A stretch of 64,000 bases of DNA from Erythrobacteraceae bacterium Alg239-R51 (lineage in GTDB: Bacteria; Pseudomonadota; Alphaproteobacteria; Sphingomonadales; Sphingomonadaceae): assembly GCA_947331495.1 (NCBI GenBank), contig CAMZOI010000001.1:124001-188000 (forward strand). Reading direction: 5' to 3'. A program made the position numbers and the translations under genes. The notes beneath the pieces are model-generated. The model searched no databases. It saw only the letters and a list, made by a program, of their open reading frames with translations, and was not told where the DNA came from. Shown here piece after piece: positions 36,819 to 45,453 of this stretch (position 1 is its first letter; each line of letters opens with the position of its first letter).

Positions 36819-37829
36819 GTGGCCGTAGAACTGCCCGAAACTATGACCGCCATGGGTTATGATGATCCCGGCGGGCCCGAGGTACTTCGTCCCGAGACGT
36901 TGCCCGTGCCGCAACCTGGTCCGAACCAAGTGCTTGTTCGCGTGGCCTATGCTGGGGTCAATCGCCCGGACGTGATCCAGCGCCAGGGGTTTTATCCGCC
37001 GCCGCCGGGCGCCTCGCCGATACCGGGGCTCGAAGTCGCGGGAACGGTGGTCGCGATCGGGAAAGGGACGGCACCCGAACTCCTCAACCGCCGCGTCTGC
37101 GCGCTGGTCAACGGCGGCGGTTATGCCGAATACTGTCTTGCCAATGCCGCACACTGCCTCCACGTGCCGGAGCGGATGTCGCTCGAAACCGCCGCAGCGA
37201 TACCCGAAACCCTGTTTACGGTCTGGCACAACGTCTTCGAACGCGGCTGGGCCAGCGATGGCGATACCCTGCTCGTACATGGCGGAACCAGCGGGATCGG
37301 CACGATGGCGATCATGCTGGCCAAGGCCTTCGACATCAAGGTCGTCACGACCGCCGGTTCCGACGAGAAATGCGCCGAGGCACGCAAGGTCGGGGCGGAC
37401 CTGGCAATCAATTACAAGCAGCAGGACTTTGTCGAAGAGGTGAAGTCTTTTACAGATGGGGCCGGCGTCAACGTGGTGCTCGACATGGTTTCGGGCGATT
37501 ATGTCGCGCGGAATATCGAATGTCTGGCAGACGATGGCCGGCATGTGACGATTGCCGTGCTCGGGGGGCTGAAAGCAGAGATCAACATGGCCACGGTGAT
37601 GCGCAAGCGCCTGTCGCTGACCGGTTCGACCCTGCGACCGCGGTCCGACGAATTCAAGGCGCTGCTCGCCGACGAAATTCACAATCACGCCTGGCCGCTG
37701 TTCGAAGACGGTACGATCGCACCGGTGATGGACAGGACTTTCTCCCTTGCCGAAGCGGGCGCCGCTCACGCGCACATGGAAGCGGGCGAGCATATCGGGA
37801 AGATCGTGCTGAAGGTGCTTGCGGACTGA
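36819..37829 (+). CDS. NAD(P)H-quinone oxidoreductase (zinc-independent, PIG3-like)
   Basis: A 336-residue medium-chain dehydrogenase/reductase of the quinone oxidoreductase type: a GroES-like N-domain, then a Rossmann domain with LLVHGGTSGIGTMAI. It should reduce quinones or enones with NADPH. The start is GTG at 36819 with AGGGGG about 6 bases ahead; it yields the N-terminus MAVELPETM usual for the family. The ATG at 36843 is an alternative. Confidence 0.9.
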   Translation: MAVELPETMTAMGYDDPGGPEVLRPETLPVPQPGPNQVLVRVAYAGVNRPDVIQRQGFYPPPPGASPIPGLEVAGTVVAIGKGTAPELLNRRVCALVNGGGYAEYCLANAAHCLHVPERMSLETAAAIPETLFTVWHNVFERGWASDGDTLLVHGGTSGIGTMAIMLAKAFDIKVVTTAGSDEKCAEARKVGADLAINYKQQDFVEEVKSFTDGAGVNVVLDMVSGDYVARNIECLADDGRHVTIAVLGGLKAEINMATVMRKRLSLTGSTLRPRSDEFKALLADEIHNHAWPLFEDGTIAPVMDRTFSLAEAGAAHAHMEAGEHIGKIVLKVLAD

Positions 37830-38046
37830 ATTCCGCCGCCTCCTGGTACCCTTCGCGCAACCCGCCGCAAGCTGCATGCCGCAAACCTGCCTGATAGGTA
37901 TCGTCAGGAACGTGGCGTCGCGGCTCCCACTATTTCAGTGAAACGCCGAAGCGCGGACACGGTGGTCTGTCTTCGAAGAGAAACCGACGGAACAACAGAG
38001 ATTCGCTTGCCGAAAGCGCTGCTCTTCACTACATCGGCGAGGCAAC

Positions 38047-38078
38047 GGCCGCTCCGAAAGGGGCGGCCCTTCTATTTT
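38047..38078 (+). other. terminator-like hairpin in the leader of the DUF1013 gene
   Basis: GGCCGCTCC and GGGGCGGCC pair around a GAAA tetraloop (one G-U pair) and are followed by CTTCTATTTT. The hairpin ends 34 bases before the DUF1013 start. It could terminate an unannotated small RNA in the 273-bp gap or act as an attenuator. Confidence 0.45.
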
Positions 38079-38102
38079 CGGTTACGAGAAAAGGCACCTG
38101 AA

Positions 38103-38816
38103 ATGGCCGACCAACCCAAACCGCTCATGCCACACGCGACCGCTACCTGGCTGATCGACAACACGTCGCTCAGCTTCGAACAGGTAGCCGAATTCTGCGG
38201 CCTGCATATTCTCGAAGTCCAGGCCATGGCCGACGATCTCGCGGGCAGCAAATACACCGGTCGCGACCCGGTGCATGCGGGCGAACTTACCCAGGCCGAG
38301 ATCGAGAAGGGTCAGCAGGATACCGATTATCGGCTGGTCATGCAGCGTGCCCCGGTCGAGGTGACCCGCACCAAGGGTCCACGCTACACGCCCGTATCGA
38401 AGCGTCAGGACAAGCCCGACGGCATCGCCTGGCTGTTGCGCAACCATCCGGAAATCTCCGATGCTCAGATCGGCAAGCTGATCGGCACCACGCGCAACAC
38501 CATTTCCGCGATCCGCGACCGCAGTCACTGGAATATCCAGAACATCCAGCCCAAGGATCCGGTGACGCTCGGCCTGTGTTCTCAGCGAGAGCTCGACGCG
38601 GTGGTGGCCAAGGCGGCCAAGAAGGCGGGCACCGACAGCGAAGCGGCACCGGTCGAGGTTTCCGGCGGAAACGATCGCGAGAAGCTGATCGAGGAATTGC
38701 GCGCGGAACGCGATGCGAATGCCAAGGCTGCTGCGGAAGCTGCGCAGGAAAACGAAGCGGAAGAATGGCTCCGCGCCAAGCGCGCTTCGGAAGAGGAAGG
38801 CGCAGGCAAGGCCTAG
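38103..38816 (+). CDS. DUF1013 protein (cell cycle regulator TrcR-like)
   Basis: A 237-residue protein of the DUF1013 family, named TrcR in alphaproteobacteria where it associates with RNA polymerase and cell-cycle control. It has a helix-turn-helix-like stretch (SDAQIGKLIGTTRNTISAIRD, about 118-138) and a charged, Ala/Glu-rich C-terminal helix (190-237). The start at 38103 is chosen from the family N-terminus; the upstream open frame has no supporting motif. A 273-bp leader with a terminator-like hairpin precedes it and a clear terminator follows. Confidence 0.86.
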   Translation: MADQPKPLMPHATATWLIDNTSLSFEQVAEFCGLHILEVQAMADDLAGSKYTGRDPVHAGELTQAEIEKGQQDTDYRLVMQRAPVEVTRTKGPRYTPVSKRQDKPDGIAWLLRNHPEISDAQIGKLIGTTRNTISAIRDRSHWNIQNIQPKDPVTLGLCSQRELDAVVAKAAKKAGTDSEAAPVEVSGGNDREKLIEELRAERDANAKAAAEAAQENEAEEWLRAKRASEEEGAGKA

Positions 38817-38838
38817 GATCTTTGCGATCCAGACCGGG

Positions 38839-38870
38839 GGGTGACGCGCAGACCTTGCGTCGCCCTTTTT
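38839..38870 (+). terminator. intrinsic terminator after the DUF1013 gene
   Basis: GGGTGACGC and GCGTCGCCC form a 9-bp stem (one G-U pair) with a 9-base loop, followed by TTTTT. It begins 22 bases after the DUF1013 stop codon. Confidence 0.85.
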
Positions 38871-38906
38871 GCTTGCCTTTGAAAACTGATCAGCCATGGA
38901 ACTGAC

Positions 38907-40592
38907 ATGGCTGTCAATAAGCGTTTCCCTCTGCCGCCGGTTCACTATGGCCATGCCGCGCCGTGGAATTCGACCATCCGTCCGCAATTGTTGCACGCGA
39001 TGTTCGAGCAGCAGGCTGCTTCGCGGCCCGATGCGCCACTGGTCGAATTTCTCGGACGAACATTTTCTTATCGCGAGCTGTTCGAAGAAGCCCGTCGCTT
39101 TGCCGCGGGTCTTTCATCTCGCGGTATCGAGCGCGGCGACCGTGTTGGCCTCTTCCTGCCCAATGTCCCGACCTATGTTGCCGCCTATTACGGGGCGATG
39201 ATGGCGGGGGCCGTGGTGGTCAATTTCTCGCCGCTCTACACGGTCGAAGAACTGGCGCAGCAGGTGGAAGATTCCGGCACGAAATTGCTGGTAACGCTGG
39301 ATTCCCCGATGCTGCTGCCGACCGCGCTGGCGGTCCTTAATCATTCGTCGCTGGAACGGCTCGCGGTCGCGCGGCTGAGCGATGTGCTGCCGCGCGTCAA
39401 ATCGCTCGCCCTGCGAACGATTGGCCGCAAGCAAACCGCGAGAATTCCCAGAAGCGAAGCGGTGTCCCTGTACGCTGGCTGGCTATCGAAAACGCCGACC
39501 ACCTTGCCCGCTCTCGAAGTGACGGATCTGGCCCTGCTGCAATATACCGGCGGGACGACCGGCACGCCTAAGGGGGCGATGCTGTCGCATGCGAACCTGT
39601 CGAGCAACGCGATCCAGGTCGACCTGATCGATCCCTTCGACCGCGCCGAGCGCGACGTCGTGCTGGGGGCGCTTCCACTGTTCCACGTGTTCGCCAACAC
39701 CTGCGTGCTGAACCGGACGGTCGCGCGGGGCGGATGCATCGTCATGCTGCCGCGCTTCGAAGCCGGTCAGGTACTGAAGACCATATCCCGGACCGGGCCA
39801 ACAGCTTTTCCCGGGGTGCCGACGATGTTCCAGGCATTGCTCGATCACGAGGATTTCGATCGCACCACCTGGTCGAGCCTGAAGATATGCATTTCTGGCG
39901 GCGCTCCGCTGCCTGCTCCGGTGCGCGAAAAGTTCGAGGATCGCACGGGCGTTCGCCTGGTCGAAGGATACGGGCTTACGGAAAGTTCGGGCGTTGTCTC
40001 GACCAATCCCTATGAAGGCACACGCAAGTCCGGCACCATCGGCCTGCCGCTCCCGGCAACGCAGGTAATGTTGCTCGACAAGGAGGATCCCACCTCTCTC
40101 GCGCCGGATGGCGAACCGGGGGAACTGGTTATCCGTGGCCCCCAGATCATGCAGGGTTACTGGAGCAGGCCCGACACGGACGCTGCAGCCTTTGCAGTCC
40201 ATAATGGCGAGAACTGGCTCCGTACCGGCGATGTCGCGACCATCGATGACGATGGCTATCTGGTGATTGTGGATCGGATCAAGGACATGATCGCGGTCGG
40301 CGGCTTCAAGGTCTTCCCCAGCCAAGTCGAGGCGGTGATGCTCGAGAACGACGCGGTGAAGGAAGTCCTCGTTATCGGTCATCCTGACGCGTATCGAGGA
40401 GAGTGCCCGGTGGCGTACGCCGTTCTAAACGAAGAAACGACGATGACGGCTGCGCAATTGAAAGACTGGCTCAACGCCAGGGTCGGAAAGCATGAGCGGG
40501 TGGACGACGTCGTCCTGCGCTCCGACCTGCCCAAAACAATGATTGGCAAGCTGGACCGAAAAGCACTGCGGCCCGAAGTTCTGCCCGACTAG
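38907..40592 (+). CDS. long-chain acyl-CoA synthetase (AMP-forming)
   Basis: A 561-residue ANL-superfamily ligase with the ATP motif YTGGTTGTPKGAMLSHAN, LPLFHVFA, GYGLTES and the C-terminal catalytic lysine in KTMIGKLDRKALR. It activates fatty acids to acyl-CoA; the exact chain length is not readable. AACTGACATGG precedes the ATG; the start is set by the family N-terminus. Confidence 0.92.
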   Translation: MAVNKRFPLPPVHYGHAAPWNSTIRPQLLHAMFEQQAASRPDAPLVEFLGRTFSYRELFEEARRFAAGLSSRGIERGDRVGLFLPNVPTYVAAYYGAMMAGAVVVNFSPLYTVEELAQQVEDSGTKLLVTLDSPMLLPTALAVLNHSSLERLAVARLSDVLPRVKSLALRTIGRKQTARIPRSEAVSLYAGWLSKTPTTLPALEVTDLALLQYTGGTTGTPKGAMLSHANLSSNAIQVDLIDPFDRAERDVVLGALPLFHVFANTCVLNRTVARGGCIVMLPRFEAGQVLKTISRTGPTAFPGVPTMFQALLDHEDFDRTTWSSLKICISGGAPLPAPVREKFEDRTGVRLVEGYGLTESSGVVSTNPYEGTRKSGTIGLPLPATQVMLLDKEDPTSLAPDGEPGELVIRGPQIMQGYWSRPDTDAAAFAVHNGENWLRTGDVATIDDDGYLVIVDRIKDMIAVGGFKVFPSQVEAVMLENDAVKEVLVIGHPDAYRGECPVAYAVLNEETTMTAAQLKDWLNARVGKHERVDDVVLRSDLPKTMIGKLDRKALRPEVLPD

Positions 40593-40651
40593 ATACTGGA
40601 AGAGCCGATACGGTCTAGCCGAAGCGACCGCTTTCGTCCGAAGCGACGGGC

Positions 40652-41038
40652 TCAGTTCGCTACCGAAAGCTCGGGCTTGGCTGCCTGCTTGGGAGCAGCG
40701 GCGCTCGGTTTGGCATCGCGATGGGCAAAACGGCCCTCCACCTGAGCGCCCTGCTCGATCGTCAAGGCATCGTAGAACACGTCACCCTCGATCCTTGCGC
40801 TTTTTAGAATAACCAGTTCGCGCGCGGTGATCGATCCTTTGACCGTCCCGGCAAGCCGGGCGCTTTCAGCTTCGATGGCTCCGGTCACGGTGCTGGTTTC
40901 GCCTTGTACGAGCGACGAGCATGCAATGTCGCCTTCGACCGAACCGTCGACATGAAGATCGGCAGAGGCCTTGATATCCCCGCTTATCGAAAGATCCGAA
41001 CCGAGAACGGAAAAGGTCGAGCTGTTCTTGGTAGTCAT
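40652..41038 (-). CDS. bactofilin
   Basis: A 128-residue bactofilin (DUF583): a central right-handed beta-helix (about 12-105) with the repeated ...DIKASADLHVDGSVEGDI pattern and short disordered ends. Bactofilins form nucleotide-free filaments that organise cell-wall enzymes. The ATG at 41038 (AGGG about 7 bases ahead) lies just after the M23 stop; the longer frame reaching 41206 overlaps that gene. The bactofilin plus M23 peptidase arrangement recalls the ccmA/bacA cell-shape modules. Confidence 0.9.
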   Translation of the reverse strand: MTTKNSSTFSVLGSDLSISGDIKASADLHVDGSVEGDIACSSLVQGETSTVTGAIEAESARLAGTVKGSITARELVILKSARIEGDVFYDALTIEQGAQVEGRFAHRDAKPSAAAPKQAAKPELSVAN

Positions 41039-41051
41039 GGTGCGCCCTGAA

Positions 41052-42209
41052 CTATTCGGCACTGGCGAGCTGGGGAGCTCGGCGGATTTCTTCGAGAACA
41101 TTCGGAGCATTCTCCAGGAAAGTACGCGGGTTGACTGCGCGATTGTTGATACGGACTTCAAAATGCAGATGCGGGCCTGTCGAACGACCGGTATTGCCAA
41201 TCGCACCGATCGTTGCGCCGGCTTCTATGCGCTGGCCGACTGCTGCATCGAACTTCGACATGTGAGCGTAGCGAGTCATCATGCCATTGCCGTGAGTGAT
41301 CTCGACAGTCTTGCCGTAACCGCCTTTCCATCCGACAAAACTGACCCGGCCAGACGCTGCTGCGCGGATCGGCGACCCGATGCTGCCCCGGAAATCGAGC
41401 CCTTTGTGCATCGCGCCGGAGCCGTTGAACGGGTCACGACGATAGCCAAACCCCGAAGAAATCATGTCCTTGTGCGCCGGGGTGATCTGGGGAACGCCCT
41501 CCAAACCCTGTTCAAGTGCGGACATCCGGGCGATCGAAAGCCCGAGGCGCTCGAAACGCGGATCGATCGTTCCGTCAGTATCTGTGACCAGTCTTTCGAG
41601 CGGACCACCCATCGCCGTGCGATCGGCATTGCGAACCATGCTGTCGGGATTGAGACCGAGCTGCTTGAGAGCCGCGGCAGCGCGCTGGGCGCGCCAGTCG
41701 GCATATCGCGTCAGGCCCTCCACGAAGGCAAGCTGCCGTGCTTCGACCCGGGCGAGGGCGGCGGCTTCGGGGATCGTCATGCTGATCTTGTCGACGGTTT
41801 CTGCAGCTTCGAATGCCGAATCGCTGACCTTGCCGACGGTCTTAAGGTCGTCGGGTAGCGAACCGACCATGTCTTCGATGAATTCCTGCCGCTTTTCCAG
41901 ATCACTGGCCACGGCATCGATATCGCCGCGATAGGCGTCCACCCGATCCTCGGCAGTGGCGACCTTGGCTTCACGGTCCAGCAGTAACAGACGATCGGCG
42001 GTCGCGCGATATTGCGTCCAGCCGGCAACGCTCATCGATACCGCCCAGACGGCGAAGATCGCCAGTACGATTGCCGCAGCGGCAATCTGTACCCTCGAGG
42101 AAATGGTGATAAAACGAACCTGGCCTTCCGATCGCATGAAAAATTCGCGATCAGGAAACCACGCCTTGATACGGCTTAGCCCGCCGCCGGCTTTGATCTG
42201 TTTATTCAA
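41052..42209 (-). CDS. M23 family metallopeptidase (bactofilin-linked)
   Basis: A 385-residue inner-membrane-anchored endopeptidase: a cytoplasmic N-terminus, one membrane helix (about 38-62), a periplasmic coiled coil (about 75-200) and a C-terminal LytM domain with MHKGLDF and HLHFE zinc ligands. It probably cuts peptidoglycan cross-links at sites set by the bactofilin, whose gene follows 13 bases later. The 253-bp gap upstream, shared with nadD, holds a CtrA-like box. Confidence 0.92.
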   Translation of the reverse strand: MNKQIKAGGGLSRIKAWFPDREFFMRSEGQVRFITISSRVQIAAAAIVLAIFAVWAVSMSVAGWTQYRATADRLLLLDREAKVATAEDRVDAYRGDIDAVASDLEKRQEFIEDMVGSLPDDLKTVGKVSDSAFEAAETVDKISMTIPEAAALARVEARQLAFVEGLTRYADWRAQRAAAALKQLGLNPDSMVRNADRTAMGGPLERLVTDTDGTIDPRFERLGLSIARMSALEQGLEGVPQITPAHKDMISSGFGYRRDPFNGSGAMHKGLDFRGSIGSPIRAAASGRVSFVGWKGGYGKTVEITHGNGMMTRYAHMSKFDAAVGQRIEAGATIGAIGNTGRSTGPHLHFEVRINNRAVNPRTFLENAPNVLEEIRRAPQLASAE

Positions 42210-42367
42210 AACGACCCGTCCCTTGGTCTTTTATCCCGTGACCGACCGCTAACAAAGGTTTCTAAAGAAATCGAATCGGGGTTCCCGCCAATGCTACGAG
42301 TCGATGGAACAATGCGATGAACCGTTTCGCGAAAGGAAAATATTCGAACAAATCCGGGAACCAAACA

Positions 42368-42386
42368 TTAAGCCGGTATTTACCAT
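42368..42386. promoter_or_regulatory. CtrA-like box between the M23 gene and nadD
   Basis: TTAA at 42368-42371, seven bases, then TTTACCAT at 42379-42386. This differs from the CtrA consensus TTAA-N7-TTAA by one base. It lies 77 bases before nadD and about 160 bases before the M23 start. Confidence 0.4.
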
Positions 42387-42462
42387 TGGTTCCTGTTTTG
42401 CAGCGCCGCCCTCTCCCTAACCGACTGTACGGTCGCGACAATTCGCAGCAGCTGACCGGTCG

Positions 42463-43125
42463 ATGATGCGCAAAAATCGAATCGGCCTGTTGGGCGGCAG
42501 TTTCAATCCGGCGCATGGTGGACATCGCCATATCTCTCTACTTGCCCTTGCAGCGCTTGGGCTGGACGAGGTCTGGTGGCTCGTTTCTCCTGGAAATCCG
42601 CTCAAGCCGAAAGCGGGCATGGCGCCGCTTGAAGCTCGTTTCGCCAGTGCGATCACGCAGGCGCGCCGCGCGCCCATTCGCGTCACGGCGATCGAACGCG
42701 AACTGGGCACGCGATACACGGTCGATACCTTGCGCGCTTTGACCCGACGCTTTTCAAAGCAAAAATTTATCTGGTTGATGGGCTCGGACAATCTAGCTCA
42801 ATTCCATCTCTGGAAGGATTGGCGAAGGATTGCGCATACGATGCCGATTGCGGTTATCGCCCGACCCGGCTATGAGGTGCGTGCCGTTGCAAGCCCCGCA
42901 GCGGCCTGGCTCAGGCGTTTTTCAGTGCCTCTTTCCAGTTTCGTGAACCGGGGCGAATGGAGCGCACCGGCCCTGGTGACATTGCGTTTTGATCCCGACC
43001 CCAGATCTGCCACGGCTATCCGCCGCGCCGATCCGGACTGGGCGTCACGCGTTTCCGGGCCGCCTCCGAGAGACCAACTGACTCATCGCTTGGTACGATC
43101 TGCCGAGGAAACAACCACGACGTGA
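42463..43125 (+). CDS. nadD: nicotinate-nucleotide adenylyltransferase
   Basis: A 220-residue NadD that makes deamido-NAD from NaMN and ATP. The nucleotidyltransferase motif GGSFNPAHGGH is near the N-terminus; the C-terminal motif, usually ISSTxIR, is represented by DPRSATAIRR, a looser form. Two adjacent ATG codons (42463, 42466) are possible starts. It leads the nadD-rsfS-rlmH-envC-ctpA block typical of this group. Confidence 0.93.
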   Translation: MMRKNRIGLLGGSFNPAHGGHRHISLLALAALGLDEVWWLVSPGNPLKPKAGMAPLEARFASAITQARRAPIRVTAIERELGTRYTVDTLRALTRRFSKQKFIWLMGSDNLAQFHLWKDWRRIAHTMPIAVIARPGYEVRAVASPAAAWLRRFSVPLSSFVNRGEWSAPALVTLRFDPDPRSATAIRRADPDWASRVSGPPPRDQLTHRLVRSAEETTTT

Positions 43126-43182
43126 CGTGCGTTCTTCCTTGCATGGTTCTTACCTTAATATTCAGGAGTGAAGAAATCGCCT

Positions 43183-43602
43183 ATGCCTCAGGCGCATACC
43201 CGCTCGGTCGAAGCCGGGCAGATGTCCACGCCGGTGTCCGGCGTGGCTGACAAGAACCACGATCCTCTGCTCGCTCTGGTGCTGCAGCAACTCGAAGACG
43301 ATCAAGCGCAGGAGGTCGTTACCATCGATCTCGAGGGCAAGAGTTCGATCGCTGATTACATGGTGATTGGCTCTGGTCGCTCTACCCGGCAGGTCGCCGC
43401 CATGGCGCAAAAGCTTGCAGAAAAGCTGAAACGGGAAGGATATGGTCCGGTCAGACTCGAAGGTCTGCCCGCCGCCGATTGGGTTCTGCTTGATGCTGGC
43501 GACGTGGTCGTCCACCTTTTTCGCCCCGAGGTGCGCAGCTTTTACAATCTTGAACGCATGTGGGCTTTCGGAGACGCGCCCCCGGTTGCCGGGACTGCGT
43601 AA
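43183..43602 (+). CDS. rsfS: ribosome silencing factor RsfS
   Basis: A 139-residue RsfS/Iojap protein that binds uL14 on the 50S subunit and blocks subunit joining in poor nutrients. Signature segments: SSIADYMVIGSGRSTRQV and GLPAADWVLLDAGDVVVHLF. The start is uncertain: a GTG at 43168 sits on the AGGAG element, the ATG at 43183 is 14 bases from it, and ATG 43222 is also in frame. Confidence 0.92.
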   Translation: MPQAHTRSVEAGQMSTPVSGVADKNHDPLLALVLQQLEDDQAQEVVTIDLEGKSSIADYMVIGSGRSTRQVAAMAQKLAEKLKREGYGPVRLEGLPAADWVLLDAGDVVVHLFRPEVRSFYNLERMWAFGDAPPVAGTA

Positions 43603-43692
43603 GCCTGGGCCTTATTCCGGCCAAGGCTGCCTGAACATTCGAAAAGGAGCTCGTTCGACAGAAGACCTCGAACAGCTACAAGGTTGAGCGCC

Positions 43693-44115
43693 ATGCTTCT
43701 GCACATCGTCGCGCGGGGTAAGATCGCGCGGTCTCCCGAAGGCGAATTGCTCGGACGGTATCAAAAACGTCTTGCATGGCCTTTCAGGATTACCGAATTG
43801 CCGGAAACGGGCGGTCGTGTTCCCGACCCGCAAACTCCTTGCCGGACCGTGTTGCTCGATGAGCGTGGCACTGACATTTCCTCCGAGAAGCTGACAGAGT
43901 TGCTGGAGCGGTGGCGCGACGACGGAATTCGCGAATGCCGCTTCGTGCTCGGGGCTGCGGACGGGCATTCGGACGAGGAGCGACACGGGGCAGACCTCCT
44001 GCTCGCTTTCGGCAAGGCAACCTGGCCGCATCTGCTCGTCCGCGCCATGCTGGCGGAGCAACTCTACCGAGCGACCACGATCATTGCCGGACATCCCTAC
44101 CATCGCAGTGGATAA
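43693..44115 (+). CDS. rlmH: 23S rRNA (pseudouridine(1915)-N(3))-methyltransferase RlmH
   Basis: A 140-residue SPOUT methyltransferase that acts on pseudouridine 1915 of helix 69 in assembled ribosomes. FVLGAADGH and the C-terminal LAEQLYRATTIIAGHPYHR, which form the SAM-binding knot, are conserved. An in-frame TTG lies at 43684, but the ATG at 43693 with AAGG ahead fits the family length. It lies 90 bases after rsfS. Confidence 0.95.
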   Translation: MLLHIVARGKIARSPEGELLGRYQKRLAWPFRITELPETGGRVPDPQTPCRTVLLDERGTDISSEKLTELLERWRDDGIRECRFVLGAADGHSDEERHGADLLLAFGKATWPHLLVRAMLAEQLYRATTIIAGHPYHRSG

Positions 44116-44133
44116 TCGGGCAGGGAGGATTTC

Positions 44134-45354
44134 GTGATCCGTCGTTTCGCCCTCCTGGCCACGATTGCGGGGCTATCGGCGTCCGCACTAACAGTGCATC
44201 CACTGGGGGCGCAGGGCGGCGCACAATTTTCTTCGTCCAATGAAGCGCGCGCAGCCCTGGATCTGGCCCGACAACAGCAACGCGCCGCGCGTGCTCGGGG
44301 TGAACAACTCGAGCAGCAAGCGGCGCGATCACGCAATGCCGCTGACAGGGCCACCCAAGAAGCCGCTGCGCTGGCCGCCCGGGTCCAGCAGGCCGAAGCT
44401 GCCATAAGCGCTGCCGAGGCGAGGTATGGGCTCGCCATTCGAAGTCGGCGAACGCTGGACCGCGCGCTGGCCGCGCGGCGCGAACCGCTCGTCAGGCTGA
44501 CTGCTGCACTGCAAAGCCTGGCGCAACGTCCGGTTACCTTGGCGGCATTCCAGCCGGGAAGCCTGCGCGAACTGGTATATACTCGCGCCGTGCTCGACAG
44601 CACTATTCCACTGGTCCGCCGCCGCACCGCCGCCTTGCGCAGCGATCTCGATCGTGCCCGCATGCTCGAAAACGAGGCGCGGCAAGCGCTTGGTGAGCGC
44701 CGGCAGAGCGAGGCCGAGCTTGGCCAGCGCCGCGCACAGCTGGTGGCGCTGGCTGGCGCGGAACGGCGAGCCGCCCGGCTGGCGTCCGGGGGCGCGGACC
44801 GCGAGGGACGCCGCGCGCTCGTGCTTGCCGAACAGACCCGCGATCTCAACGCGCTGGTCGGGCTGCTCGATGACGCCGGAGTGCGGCGTGAGCGGCTTGC
44901 CGCGCTTCCCGGGCCCATGCCCCGGCCGGCCGATCCGGCGACTGCGCGGGCTGCACCCCGTCCGGCTCCGACACCGACCGCGACGGCGCCACCCTCGCGC
45001 TACCAACTACCGATCGCCGGTCGGATCGCTTACGGATTCAACGAGGCGGGCGCGAGCGGCGCGCGCCAGGCTGGCATCGGCCTGGTTTCGCGTCCTGGCG
45101 CGCAAGTGGTCGCCCCAGGAGCAGGTCGAATCGCCTTCGCCGGCCCCTATCGCGGGTATGGCGATATCGTCATCGTCCAGCATGCGAGTGGCTGGACCAG
45201 CCTGATAACTGGCCTTGCCTCGCTCGACGCATCGGTCGGCCAGCAGGTCACCGCTGGTTCTCCGCTGGGGCTTGCCGCAGAAACGAATCCGGTGGTGACG
45301 ATCGAGCTTCGACGTGATGGCGTTCCGGTAAATCCGCTCGACTATCTGCGGTAA
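44134..45354 (+). CDS. EnvC-like murein hydrolase activator
   Basis: A 406-residue periplasmic protein: signal peptide (ending HPLGAQ), a long Ala/Arg/Glu-rich coiled coil (about 35-250), a Pro-rich linker and a C-terminal LytM domain. The zinc-binding histidines of active M23 enzymes are missing (the HLHxE position reads TIELRRD), as in EnvC, which activates amidases instead of cutting. The GTG start has GGGAGG ahead. It is in the operon before ctpA. Confidence 0.88.
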   Translation: MIRRFALLATIAGLSASALTVHPLGAQGGAQFSSSNEARAALDLARQQQRAARARGEQLEQQAARSRNAADRATQEAAALAARVQQAEAAISAAEARYGLAIRSRRTLDRALAARREPLVRLTAALQSLAQRPVTLAAFQPGSLRELVYTRAVLDSTIPLVRRRTAALRSDLDRARMLENEARQALGERRQSEAELGQRRAQLVALAGAERRAARLASGGADREGRRALVLAEQTRDLNALVGLLDDAGVRRERLAALPGPMPRPADPATARAAPRPAPTPTATAPPSRYQLPIAGRIAYGFNEAGASGARQAGIGLVSRPGAQVVAPGAGRIAFAGPYRGYGDIVIVQHASGWTSLITGLASLDASVGQQVTAGSPLGLAAETNPVVTIELRRDGVPVNPLDYLR

Positions 45355-45359
45355 GCCGT

Positions 45360-45387
45360 TCGTCGTTTGTCCCTTCACAAACGACGA
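45360..45387 (+). other. 11-bp perfect hairpin between envC and ctpA
   Basis: TCGTCGTTTGT and ACAAACGACGA form a perfect inverted repeat with loop CCCTTC, starting 6 bases after the envC-like stop. No T-run follows, so it is more likely an mRNA-stability or attenuation element than a full terminator. Confidence 0.6.
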
Positions 45388-45453
45388 CCGAGCACTCATG
45401 TGGTATTCACCGCCGATGCGCGATAAACTGCGCTCAAGCGCAATGGAGTCCGC

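Noticed and set aside
39676-39691. TGTTCCACGTG half of a parS-like site
   Set aside because: The second half does not match, and the bases encode the conserved LFHVF of the acyl-CoA ligase.
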